A DNA stretch of 64,000 nt from Hahellaceae bacterium (GTDB lineage: Bacteria; Pseudomonadota; Gammaproteobacteria; Pseudomonadales; Oleiphilaceae): positions 186,001-250,000 of the forward strand of contig JACKOB010000002.1 of assembly GCA_024234575.1 (NCBI GenBank), given 5' to 3'. Both the position numbers and the translations under genes were made by a program. This document shows positions 1 to 7,770 of the stretch, in pieces (positions within the stretch are counted from its first letter, which is position 1; every line of letters begins with the position of its first letter). The notes below the pieces were generated by a model. The model was given only the letters and a program-made list of their open reading frames with translations. It did no database searches and was not told where the DNA came from.

Positions 1-1
1 A

Positions 2-121
2 GCACACCCGGCGGAACGACGCGTGCAACTGGCACTGGATGAGCTCGGCTTTTTCGCCGATGATATACGACTGCTGGGCACTTACTTAGCGCATCCTTTC
101 AGAAAAACAATTGCCTTCTAA
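2..121 (+). CDS. C-terminal fragment of a probable prephenate dehydratase-like (ACT domain) protein
   Basis: An open frame enters from the left edge and gives 39 residues before TAA. The visible part reads as an amphipathic helix (VQLALDELGFFADDIRLLG) followed by LGTYLAHPF. This resembles the end of the ACT domain of prephenate dehydratases, whose last helix and strand have the pattern aLeeL...vkvLGsYp; that assignment is inference from a short tail. The stop lies 18 nt before the next gene, which has its own AGGAG site, so the two could be co-transcribed. Only the 3' end is in the window, so catalytic residues cannot be checked. Confidence 0.4.
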   Translation, partial: AHPAERRVQLALDELGFFADDIRLLGTYLAHPFRKTIAF

Positions 122-139
122 AAGCTTCAGGAGCAACCC

Positions 140-955
140 ATGGCTGACAATCGCATTCACGAAATATCTATATTTGCCCTGGACCTGGCGATGCGGGCCG
201 GTGAAATCGTTGAGCAAGAACGTCGTAAAAATGCCTTCGAACGGAATTACAAAAGCCAGCACGAGCTGGTCACCAGTGCGGATATCAAAGTAGACGAGTT
301 TATCAATAAAACGATTCGTAAAACTTATCCCGATCACAGAATTTTATCAGAAGAAGTCTCCCCGCAAGTGCTGCAGGATGAATCTTTAGATACACCCCTG
401 TGGATTATTGACCCCATCGATGGCACCGTTAATTTCGCTCACGGACACCCTCAGGTGGCTGTATCAATTGCCTACGCGGAGAAAGGAGAAGTGCAACTGG
501 GCGTGGTTCACTGCCCATTTTTGCACGAAACCTTCCACGCTATTAAAGGAGAAAATGCGTCGGTAAATCACAAGCACATTCAAGTCAGTCAAATCACCGA
601 AATACGCGATGCGCTGATCGCCACAGGCTTCCCTTACGATAAGTCCAGCACTGATTTGCTGACCGCCAGAGTAAACCGCGTCCTGCATAGTTGTCAGGAT
701 ATTCGTCGTAATGGATCAGCCGCCATCGATATCTGCTGGGTGGCTTGTGGCCGTCTCGATGGATACTACGAATCCCTTTCTCCCTGGGACTTTGCCGCAG
801 CAAGACTAATTGCAACAGAGGCAGGCGCGACGGCGGGACATTTTTCGGAAATACCAGAGTCAGCGCACGCGGCGCTTTATGGCAAGGATATTATTATCGC
901 CAACCCGGCGATTTATGACTCACTGAGAAAGGTCATTGCTGATGACCCAGCTTAA
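140..955 (+). CDS. Inositol monophosphatase family phosphatase (SuhB/CysQ superfamily)
   Basis: This is a 271-residue Mg-dependent, Li-sensitive phosphatase of the IMPase fold. Visible metal-site motifs in order are TSADIKVDEF (about residue 45), SEEVS (about 70, the loop Glu), WIIDPIDGTVNFAHG (about 92, the DPIDGTxNF signature) and WDFAAARLIATEAGA (about 215, the second signature). All metal-binding acids are present, so it should be active. Substrates in the family include inositol 1-phosphate, PAP and fructose 1,6-bisphosphate, and the sequence alone does not decide between them. ATG is preceded by CAGGAG at 8 nt. It is convergent with the binding-protein gene downstream, with no clear terminator between them. 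Confidence 0.85.
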   Translation: MADNRIHEISIFALDLAMRAGEIVEQERRKNAFERNYKSQHELVTSADIKVDEFINKTIRKTYPDHRILSEEVSPQVLQDESLDTPLWIIDPIDGTVNFAHGHPQVAVSIAYAEKGEVQLGVVHCPFLHETFHAIKGENASVNHKHIQVSQITEIRDALIATGFPYDKSSTDLLTARVNRVLHSCQDIRRNGSAAIDICWVACGRLDGYYESLSPWDFAAARLIATEAGATAGHFSEIPESAHAALYGKDIIIANPAIYDSLRKVIADDPA

Positions 956-992
956 CTGTAATCAAACTGATTGATCTGCCGGACTCTGATGC

Positions 993-1910
993 TTAATGGA
1001 TGGCACCACTTTCATAGTCGCCATCCTGCATCGCTTTCATAAACCGATCAAAGCGTCCATCACTTTTCATTAGCTTCAGTCCCTTATTAAAGATGACCAG
1101 ACGTTCTTCACTTTCCAGATTATTACGTGGAAAAATCAGATGCAGAGGATTAGTGTGAAGCGTTTTAGGGTGGTGAGTTAGCAGCTTTTGTTCATCAGGC
1201 GTAAAAATTTGCCGAATCATTGAATACCCCACTGCCAGATCTTGCGGAAACGCCTGAATTCGACCTTTCATCAGGACTTTAAAGTTACTGTCGTCACGTG
1301 CTACTCGCTGCACATTTATCCAGCCATTCTTCTCATACTTCTCGAAGGTTTCTCCATAGTAATAACCCAGTGTCGCACCAATATTCAGGCCTTTAAGATC
1401 TTCGAACTTTTCCCAGCTGACCGGGCGTTCAATATGATAAAAAAGTACCTGCTGTCCATTAGCGATGGGCTCACTGCAATAAAAATCAACTTCTCGTTCT
1501 GGCGAGCAATAGTAGGGCATTGTGGCATGCCAAATACCATCCCGAACCATTTGATAACCGCGAGGCCAGGGAAAATACGCGTATTCAACATCAATCCCCG
1601 CCTCATCGTAGATGGTGGTGATAATGTGCGCCAAAGCACCATGATGAGGGTAATTGACCGAGACGTACGGGCTCCATTCGCCGGTTGCCACCCGAAGAAT
1701 CGGTCTGGCATCCGCTTTTTTACTTACCGGCACGGTAGTCGTCGCGGCATCGTTCTGCGCAACAACAACCAACCTCGGCTCACTTAAGCCTGCTGCCATG
1801 CACAAGACCGGCAACATAATAACCAAGGCAACCAACCCTCTGACAAAAGCTCTCACACGTTGCGGACTAGCCATAATGCTCATTCCGTTGAAAAGTTTCA
1901 CCTGTAACAA
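993..1910 (-). CDS. Periplasmic solute-binding protein, family 3 (PBPb-like)
   Basis: A 305-residue exported protein. The N-terminus holds a hydrophobic segment (LVALVIMLPVLCMAAG) read as a signal peptide. The mature part follows the SBP_bac_3 fold (lobe motifs LRVATGEWSPYV, YFPWPRGYQMVRDG, DLKGLNIGATLGYYYGE). No ABC permease or ATPase genes lie nearby. Stand-alone copies like this are common in marine gammaproteobacteria and their ligands are usually unknown. Met10 (1883) and Met13 (1874) are plausible alternative starts; a GGAATGAG stretch lies just ahead of Met13. It may act as an orphan binding protein or as a sensor partner rather than in uptake. Confidence 0.7.
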   Translation of the reverse strand: MLQVKLFNGMSIMASPQRVRAFVRGLVALVIMLPVLCMAAGLSEPRLVVVAQNDAATTTVPVSKKADARPILRVATGEWSPYVSVNYPHHGALAHIITTIYDEAGIDVEYAYFPWPRGYQMVRDGIWHATMPYYCSPEREVDFYCSEPIANGQQVLFYHIERPVSWEKFEDLKGLNIGATLGYYYGETFEKYEKNGWINVQRVARDDSNFKVLMKGRIQAFPQDLAVGYSMIRQIFTPDEQKLLTHHPKTLHTNPLHLIFPRNNLESEERLVIFNKGLKLMKSDGRFDRFMKAMQDGDYESGAIH

Positions 1911-2102
1911 ATAGCGGCCGAATCAAACTAAAGAAATACAACAGGTCGTCATATTTTGCATCTGATCACCCTAACTATCAAGATAACCGTCCATATTAGG
2001 TAGACTCTGTCAAAAAACAGGCGCATTCCAGGTTCCGTTAGCAGACTTAACACTGCCACATTCGTTAACCCAAGAATCCGGCATTAACGTCAATGCATCC
2101 AC

Positions 2103-2909
2103 TTAAAAGAAGGTACCGTCTATCGGAGATGATGCACTGGCGTATAATTTTCGAGGCATCCGGCCTGCAAGATAAGCATCACGACCTGCCCTTACTGCGT
2201 AATTCATCGCTCTGGCCATCAGTACAGGGTGCTTCGCCGCGGCAATGGCCGTGTTCATGAGCACGCCATCACAGCCCAACTCCATGGCAATCGTTGCATC
2301 AGAGGCCGTTCCCACGCCCGCATCAACAAGAATTGGCACGGTGGCGTTTTCGAGAATCATTTTAATATTATAAGGATTACGAATGCCTAACCCGGAACCG
2401 ATGGGCGCACCTAACGGCATCACAGCAACACATCCCATCTCCTGTAATCGTTTCGCTATCAATGGATCATCATTGGTATAAACCATGACTTTGAAGCCGT
2501 CTTTTATCAACACCTCTGCTGCGACCAACGTTTCAGTCACATCGGGGTACAACGTCTTTTCATCACCAAGCACTTCCAACTTAACGAGGTCATGGCCATC
2601 CAACAGCTCCCGTGCAAGCTGGCAGGTGCGAATTGCATCTTTAGCGTTAAAGCAGCCCGCTGTATTTGGCAACAGGGTGTAACGGTCAGGTGACAACACA
2701 TCCAATACATTTGGCTCGTCCGGGTTCTGGCCAATATTGGTGCGTCGTACGGCGATCGTGATTATCTGGGCACCGCTGGCTTCAATCGCGGCAGCCGTTT
2801 CAGCATGGTTTTTATACTTCCCTGTTCCCACAAGCAAGCGGGAGGTATAGCTTTTACCATCGATAATCAGCGGTTGATCTTCATTACTCGGCACAGTTAG
2901 CAAGCTCAT
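2103..2909 (-). CDS. thiG: Thiazole synthase ThiG
   Basis: ThiG (268 residues) builds the thiazole phosphate ring of thiamine from deoxyxylulose 5-phosphate, dehydroglycine and ThiS-thiocarboxylate sulfur. The TIM-barrel landmarks are visible: RLLVGTGKY near the N-terminus, [24 protein letters not shown] with the Schiff-base lysine region, and the phosphate-binding end [27 protein letters not shown]. Length is normal for the family (about 256-270). It follows thiS by 75 nt on the same strand, so sulfur carrier and synthase are expressed together. No TPP riboswitch-like structure is obvious upstream of the pair, but I cannot fold the region. Confidence 0.95.
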   Translation of the reverse strand: MSLLTVPSNEDQPLIIDGKSYTSRLLVGTGKYKNHAETAAAIEASGAQIITIAVRRTNIGQNPDEPNVLDVLSPDRYTLLPNTAGCFNAKDAIRTCQLARELLDGHDLVKLEVLGDEKTLYPDVTETLVAAEVLIKDGFKVMVYTNDDPLIAKRLQEMGCVAVMPLGAPIGSGLGIRNPYNIKMILENATVPILVDAGVGTASDATIAMELGCDGVLMNTAIAAAKHPVLMARAMNYAVRAGRDAYLAGRMPRKLYASASSPIDGTFF

Positions 2910-2984
2910 GACTACAGTTTTCCTTAATACAGATCAAAAATTGAAATTAGGACATGTTGCAAATGAAACCAGTGCAAAATAAAA

Positions 2985-3191
2985 CTAACCACCACCTATC
3001 GCTTGCACAACCTCTACCACATCGCCTTCGTTTAAAATGGTATCGGTATGTTTGCTCTTTGGTACGATCTGTTGGTTCAATTCCACAGCGATACGTTTTT
3101 GAGCGATGCCCAAATGCACCAACAAAGCAGCAATGGTTTCTATCGATGCAGGCAACGATGCGGGTTCTCCGTTCAGGCGGATAGTGGTCAT
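2985..3191 (-). CDS. thiS: Sulfur carrier protein ThiS
   Basis: A 68-residue ubiquitin-fold protein ending in IGGG. The terminal Gly-Gly is the site adenylated by ThiF/MoeB-type enzymes and converted to a thiocarboxylate that supplies sulfur to ThiG. The middle carries the usual RIAVELNQQIVPKSK strand and EGDVVEVVQAIGGG end. Start ATG is preceded by AAGGACT. It sits directly ahead of thiG, the usual arrangement in pseudomonads. No thiF, thiC or thiE is in view, so the rest of the thiamine pathway must be elsewhere. Confidence 0.93.
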   Translation of the reverse strand: MTTIRLNGEPASLPASIETIAALLVHLGIAQKRIAVELNQQIVPKSKHTDTILNEGDVVEVVQAIGGG

Positions 3192-3224
3192 AGCAGTCCT
3201 TATTTCACGGCCTTAGGCCATCCT

Positions 3225-3629
3225 TTAATTACTTGTCACCCTTAGATTTTTTTTGGATGACACGACAAGTGCTCCGGCCAACATCAGCCAGGCGAAGAAA
3301 AAACTCATCCCACCGATGGGGGCAAAATATGCGGGCAAGCTAAAAGCCGCGCCTAACACTTTGAGATAAAGCGTCACACAGAATAGCGTGATACCAGAAC
3401 ACATAAAAAAAACAGCCGCTTGCCATAACCGATAGGCCAGACCGCGCTCAAAATAATGGCGGAACAAGCCTAGCGCACATAATCCCAGCCCATGCACCAG
3501 TTGCATTTGATTGGCAGAACGCCAAATCTTTTCAGCTTCAATACTTCCGACTAAATGCGCTCCCGCGGCAGCCAATAGAATACCGGAAGCCATAACCAGG
3601 GTGCCAATGATCGATACGGTTCGGCTCAC
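3225..3629 (-). CDS. DUF423 small integral membrane protein
   Basis: A 134-residue protein with four evident hydrophobic segments (ILVASGILLAAAG-type N-terminal helix, GLGLCALGLF, AVFFMCSGITLFCVTLYL, FFFAWLMLAGALVV). The pattern, including the GAHLVGSIEAEKIWRSANQMQLVHGLGL loop and the APIGGMSFFFAWL end, fits the DUF423/YgdD family of inner-membrane proteins with no known function. It starts with GTG inside the apaH stop (overlap of the AGTGA type), so it is translationally coupled to apaH, and is followed by thiS after 33 nt. Confidence 0.8.
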   Translation of the reverse strand: MSRTVSIIGTLVMASGILLAAAGAHLVGSIEAEKIWRSANQMQLVHGLGLCALGLFRHYFERGLAYRLWQAAVFFMCSGITLFCVTLYLKVLGAAFSLPAYFAPIGGMSFFFAWLMLAGALVVSSKKNLRVTSN

Positions 3630-4477
3630 TGGAATTCGCCCTGGTCCAACGGATCAAGGGGCAGGGGTTTGCTGGATGCACAACTACAGCTGATTTTGTC
3701 ACCCGTATCAATATTCATCAGCGTCAGCTCTCCACCCCAGATACAGCCGGTATCCAGACCGATGAAATTGTCATTGCCGGTTTTACCTAAAAGGGCAGCC
3801 CAATGACCAAAGATAATGCGGAGATTGTCATCACGGGGAAACGCAAACCAGGGCGAGAATCCTTTGGGGGCACTTTCGGGCACGGACTTACTCTCCAGCT
3901 CCAGATTGCCTTTGGCATCGATAAAGCGCATGCGGGTAAGATAATTGGTGATAACCCGCAGTTTTTCCTCACCTTTTAAGTCAGGACGTAACCGCGTTGG
4001 TGAATTTCCATACATCTTGGCGAAAAATTTGCGGTAGTGTTTGCCGCGAATCGCCCCCTCGACCAAACTAGCTCGGCGCATGGTTTGCTCTTGCGTCCAG
4101 TTATGGGGAATTCCCGCATGCACCATGAGCAGATTTCGCTGGGCATCAAAGTGAACCAAAGACTGATGTCTCAGCCAGTGCAACAGCTCGTCACAATCTG
4201 GTGCATCAAGTATTGGTTGCAACGTATCTTTGCGCTTGGGTTTTAGTTTATTAAAAGCAACGGCGAGCAGATGCAGGTCGTGATTGCCAAGTATCACCAC
4301 CGCCGCATCCCCAAGGCTTTTCACAAAACGCAAAACCTCTAACGATTGAGCACCACGATTAACCAGATCTCCGGTCAACCACAGACGGTCTTTTTCAGGG
4401 TTAAAACTGACCCTGTCGAGCACACACTGCAAAGCATCCATACAGCCCTGCACATCTCCAACGGCATATTCCGCCAA
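3626..4477 (-). CDS. apaH: Symmetrical bis(5'-nucleosyl)-tetraphosphatase ApaH
   Basis: ApaH hydrolyses diadenosine tetraphosphate symmetrically to two ADP and removes Np4N caps from RNA. The metallophosphatase motifs are present: YAVGDVQGC near residue 5, LWLTGDLVNRG near 35, ILGNHDLH near 63, HAGIPHNW near 120 and the late FGHWA...GLDTGCIWGG. The open frame extends further upstream inside rsmA, but a TTG codon at 4477 preceded by GAGG at 8 nt places the family-typical start right before AEYAVGD and gives 283 residues (E. coli 280). In Pseudomonas apaG lies between rsmA and apaH; here only 22 nt separate the two and apaG is absent. TTG may keep expression low. Confidence 0.93.
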   Translation of the reverse strand: MAEYAVGDVQGCMDALQCVLDRVSFNPEKDRLWLTGDLVNRGAQSLEVLRFVKSLGDAAVVILGNHDLHLLAVAFNKLKPKRKDTLQPILDAPDCDELLHWLRHQSLVHFDAQRNLLMVHAGIPHNWTQEQTMRRASLVEGAIRGKHYRKFFAKMYGNSPTRLRPDLKGEEKLRVITNYLTRMRFIDAKGNLELESKSVPESAPKGFSPWFAFPRDDNLRIIFGHWAALLGKTGNDNFIGLDTGCIWGGELTLMNIDTGDKISCSCASSKPLPLDPLDQGEFQ

Positions 4478-4499
4478 TATTCCAGCCTCTTTTTTATAT

Positions 4500-5333
4500 T
4501 TAGCTATGCTGTGATGAGCCTGTCTCATCTTCCATTCGCGAGAAGCAATCGTCGCTGATTTTGACAAAGTCTGCCAAAGAAATATTCTCTGCCCGTTCTG
4601 ACGGGTCCACCCCCAGGCGTACCAGACCGTCAACATCGATATGATCTGCAAGAGAGTTGCGCAACGTTTTTCGCCGCATATTGAAGGCAGACTGAACAAC
4701 TCGCCGTAACAGTTTCTCGTCTTTCGCGACAATCGGCATAGTGACATGAGGTACTAAGCGAACAATCGCAGACTCTACTTTTGGCCGCGGAGTAAATGCT
4801 CCGGACGGCACCGTAAACAAAGGCATGACACGGCAGTGATATTGTGTCATCACCCCCAACTTACCATAAGCTTTTTCACCGGGCGCCGCAGCCATCCTTT
4901 CAACCACTTCTTTTTGCAGCATAAAGTGCATATCTTGCACCCGGTCGCGGTAAGACAAGAGGTGAAAGATCAGCGGTGTCGATATGTTATAGGGCAAATT
5001 ACCCACCAGTCGCATACGCTTCTCAGGCTGCTGCAACTGCCGAAAATCAAAGCGCAGCGCATCGCCCTCGTGAATGGTAAAGTCGGGGTAATTAAAAAAC
5101 TTGGTGCGAAGAATGCCAATCAGATCTCTATCCAATTCAACAACATCGAGTTTACCGCCGGTATCCTGTAACAGTCGATCTGTAATCGCCCCCATACCCG
5201 GGCCAATCTCGATAACATTATCATCGGGGGTTGCACCAATCGCACGTACGATTTTTTCAATAATGCCGTTATCGTGCAGGAAGTTTTGGCCAAAACGCTT
5301 TCGTGCCTGGTGCTGAATACCTTTTGATTTCAT
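4500..5333 (-). CDS. rsmA: 16S rRNA (A1518/A1519-N6)-dimethyltransferase RsmA (KsgA)
   Basis: RsmA dimethylates two adjacent adenines in helix 45 of 16S rRNA late in 30S assembly. The 277-residue protein shows the family signatures: RKRFGQNFLHD at residues 11-21, the SAM site VIEIGPGMGAITD, the acidic loop VVELDRDL, and the catalytic NLPYNIS (NxPY) motif near 112. The C-terminal half has PRPKVESAIVRL and FNMRRKTLRN, both typical. The start ATG overlaps the pdxA stop (ATGA at 5330-5333), so the two are coupled. Length matches the usual 265-280. Confidence 0.96.
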   Translation of the reverse strand: MKSKGIQHQARKRFGQNFLHDNGIIEKIVRAIGATPDDNVIEIGPGMGAITDRLLQDTGGKLDVVELDRDLIGILRTKFFNYPDFTIHEGDALRFDFRQLQQPEKRMRLVGNLPYNISTPLIFHLLSYRDRVQDMHFMLQKEVVERMAAAPGEKAYGKLGVMTQYHCRVMPLFTVPSGAFTPRPKVESAIVRLVPHVTMPIVAKDEKLLRRVVQSAFNMRRKTLRNSLADHIDVDGLVRLGVDPSERAENISLADFVKISDDCFSRMEDETGSSQHS

Positions 5334-6364
5334 AGTGTGTCCGATGGATTGTCTAATGAGCCTTTGACAGCAAAGGCTGCCATCGTAGCCGCTGTTGCGA
5401 TTGCGGTCACCAGGCTGCCAATATCGGCGCGCCCGGTTCCCGCTAAATCGAAGGCGGTGCCATGATCAACCGAAGTTCGGATTATCGGCAGCCCTAATGT
5501 AATGTTCACTGCCGCACCAAACCCCTTATACTTTAAAACCGGTAATCCTTGATCATGATACATCGCTAAAACAGCATCAGCCCCCTCTAAATGGTGCGGG
5601 GTAAACAAGGTATCTGCCGGTAATGCGCCAACCAAATTGACGCCTTTTTCGCGATAGAACTGGATGACAGGATTGATGACATCTATTTCTTCGCGACCCA
5701 TATGACCACTCTCACCGGCATGGGGATTCAATCCCGCGACCAAAACTTTTGGATTGGGGTTACCAAAATAAATTTTGAGGTCTTTCACTAAAATATCAAT
5801 AACCTGCACCAGCCGATCTCGGGTAATCATCGACGGCACCTTGGCCAGTGGTACATGGGTCGTCGCCAACGCTACCCGCAAACCTTCGGTCGCCAGCATC
5901 ATCACCACGCGCGGTACACCGGTAATCATTTGCAAAAACTCTGTGTGTCCGCTAAATGCAATACCAGCGTCGTTAATAACAGCCTTATTAAGCGGCCCCG
6001 TCACCATCGCCGAAAACTCCCCGCTGAGACAACCTGACACAGCACGGCGCAAAGTATCTAATAAATACTGTGCATTTGCCGGGCTGGGCTCACCGGGGCC
6101 AACTTTCTTTGCCATCTGTATCGGCAACACAACCATATGATCGTCAGAAAACTGCGCTAGACCACCCATGGGATTGTATTTAACAATATGCACAGTTAAA
6201 CCCAATAAACTCGCGCGATCCCTTAGCATATCCGGATCACAGATATAGACCAGTGGCGTGCCATCTGAATGCTCAGATTGCCAATATTGCAGGCACAGAT
6301 CAGGGCCAATACCTGCAGGCTCACCGGGCGTTACAGCAATAGGAGACAAGACCTCAGTATTCAT
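5330..6364 (-). CDS. pdxA: 4-hydroxythreonine-4-phosphate dehydrogenase PdxA
   Basis: PdxA oxidises 4-phosphohydroxy-L-threonine with NAD in the deoxyxylulose-dependent pyridoxal phosphate pathway. The protein begins with PIAVTPGEPAGIGPDL and carries SGHTEFL, the metal-binding histidine contexts ATTHVPLAKVP, LNPHAGESGHMG and MYHDQGLPVLKYKGFGAAVNITLGLPIIRTSVDHGTA (read as two motifs). I chose ATG at 6364, preceded by GGGG at 7 nt, giving 344 residues. The frame stays open to a GTG at 6397, which would add 11 residues that lack family similarity. The stop overlaps the rsmA start. Confidence 0.93.
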   Translation of the reverse strand: MNTEVLSPIAVTPGEPAGIGPDLCLQYWQSEHSDGTPLVYICDPDMLRDRASLLGLTVHIVKYNPMGGLAQFSDDHMVVLPIQMAKKVGPGEPSPANAQYLLDTLRRAVSGCLSGEFSAMVTGPLNKAVINDAGIAFSGHTEFLQMITGVPRVVMMLATEGLRVALATTHVPLAKVPSMITRDRLVQVIDILVKDLKIYFGNPNPKVLVAGLNPHAGESGHMGREEIDVINPVIQFYREKGVNLVGALPADTLFTPHHLEGADAVLAMYHDQGLPVLKYKGFGAAVNITLGLPIIRTSVDHGTAFDLAGTGRADIGSLVTAIATAATMAAFAVKGSLDNPSDTL

Positions 6365-6401
6365 AAAAGACCCCAGTTCTTCATTTTTTTGGTGCACCCT
6401 G

Positions 6402-7709
6402 CTACTGGTCTTTCAATTCGACGAAGGCTTCGGCACGAATTTCTCGCAACCACTTAACCAGCTCTGTGTCGTATTTTTTACGGGTCAACACTTCTCTCGC
6501 CTGATTTGCCTGCAACTTCGCACCTATGTCTTGCTCTCTAACCTCCGTCACCTGCAATACGTGCCAGCCAAACGGACTCAGAAAAGGTTCACTATAAACG
6601 CCCGTTGGCGTGTTGTTCATCTGCTGCTCGAAAGTCTCAACCATATCTCCAGGGCCAACCCAGCCCAGCTCACCACCACTCACCGCAGAAATAGGGTCTT
6701 CAGAATGTTCTTTCGCCAAGGCCGAAAAATCTTCACCAGCCAATAGTTTTTTGTAGTAAACGTCAATTTCTGCCCGTGCCTCTTCCGGCGTTTTTATTTC
6801 ACTCGGTTTCACTAGAATGTGTCTGACATTCTTTTGTGTGACCACCTGGCTCGCGCCACCTCGCTTATCCAGCAGTGCGATCAGGTGAAAGCCGCTATCG
6901 GTTCTGATCGGCTCGGATACCTCGCCCACTGCCATTTTGGGAACAATATCAGCGGCAATGGTGGGTAACTCAGTCTCTTTACGCCACCCCAGAACACCCC
7001 CTTCCAGTGCATTTCTGCCATCAGAGCGGGCAACAGCCATTTGTCTGAAGTCGACGCCGGAGCGAATCTCAGCTAAAACTTCCAGAGCCTCTTTTCCCTT
7101 TTGCGCAACCTGCTCTGAAGACGGGTTTTCTGGCAGGGCCAACAGTATGTGTCCCAGGTAGTAGTCCAGGGCACTTCTGCCTGCGGAGGACGCAAGAAAA
7201 TTTTCGACCTCCTTATCAGTCACTCGCACTCGACCGTTAACTCTTTTTTGTTGTAAACGAGAGGTCAACATTTCACGCCTTATTTGCTCTCTGGCCTCGG
7301 CGAAAGTGACACCTTCACTGCGAATTGCCACCTGAAACTCTTCCAGGCTCATACCGTTACGGCTGGCAATATTGGCCATCGTCTCCGTAAGCTGGTTGTC
7401 GTCAATACGCAGACCTTCCCGCTCAGCCATTTGCAATTGTACTTGCTCGGTCACCAACTGCTCTAGAATTCGCTTGCGCATGACATCTTGTGGCGGCAGA
7501 GGTGTGCCCTGTGCATTCAAGCGCGAGGTAATGGTAACTATCCGGCTTTTTAGCTCGGACTCAAGCACAACACCGTCATCAACCACTGCCACAACTTTAT
7601 CCAGTGATTGATATGCCGCCTGAGATGAATTCACGCCAACCAGAAATAAAAGGCCAATCCAACACAAAAAAGCCTCTTTCTTCTGCAAAAAAACACTAAA
7701 ACTTTTCAT
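6402..7709 (-). CDS. surA: Periplasmic chaperone/peptidyl-prolyl isomerase SurA
   Basis: SurA escorts unfolded outer-membrane proteins, including LptD, across the periplasm to the BAM complex. The 435-residue protein has a signal peptide ending near SSQA, an N-terminal chaperone domain starting DKVVAVVDDGVVLESEL, two parvulin domains (about residues 180-280 and 295-395; the signatures LGHILLALPE and VRHILVKPSE open them, GGxLGW motifs lie inside), and the C-terminal helix. It sits between lptD and pdxA, the arrangement known from E. coli and Pseudomonas, and is probably co-transcribed with both. Confidence 0.95.
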   Translation of the reverse strand: MKSFSVFLQKKEAFLCWIGLLFLVGVNSSQAAYQSLDKVVAVVDDGVVLESELKSRIVTITSRLNAQGTPLPPQDVMRKRILEQLVTEQVQLQMAEREGLRIDDNQLTETMANIASRNGMSLEEFQVAIRSEGVTFAEAREQIRREMLTSRLQQKRVNGRVRVTDKEVENFLASSAGRSALDYYLGHILLALPENPSSEQVAQKGKEALEVLAEIRSGVDFRQMAVARSDGRNALEGGVLGWRKETELPTIAADIVPKMAVGEVSEPIRTDSGFHLIALLDKRGGASQVVTQKNVRHILVKPSEIKTPEEARAEIDVYYKKLLAGEDFSALAKEHSEDPISAVSGGELGWVGPGDMVETFEQQMNNTPTGVYSEPFLSPFGWHVLQVTEVREQDIGAKLQANQAREVLTRKKYDTELVKWLREIRAEAFVELKDQ

Positions 7710-7770
7710 ATTTTTTTACTACTCATTAAATCGTATAAAAATAAAATCATTCTGCAGATGATCACTGAGG

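Noticed and set aside
1242-1787. Plus-strand open frame of 181 codons
   Set aside because: Antisense to the periplasmic binding protein gene; no motif or SD.
2910-2984. TPP riboswitch ahead of thiS/thiG
   Set aside because: The region between thiS and thiG is 75 nt, and no THI-box-like conserved stretch is visible; upstream of thiS is only a 33-nt gap.
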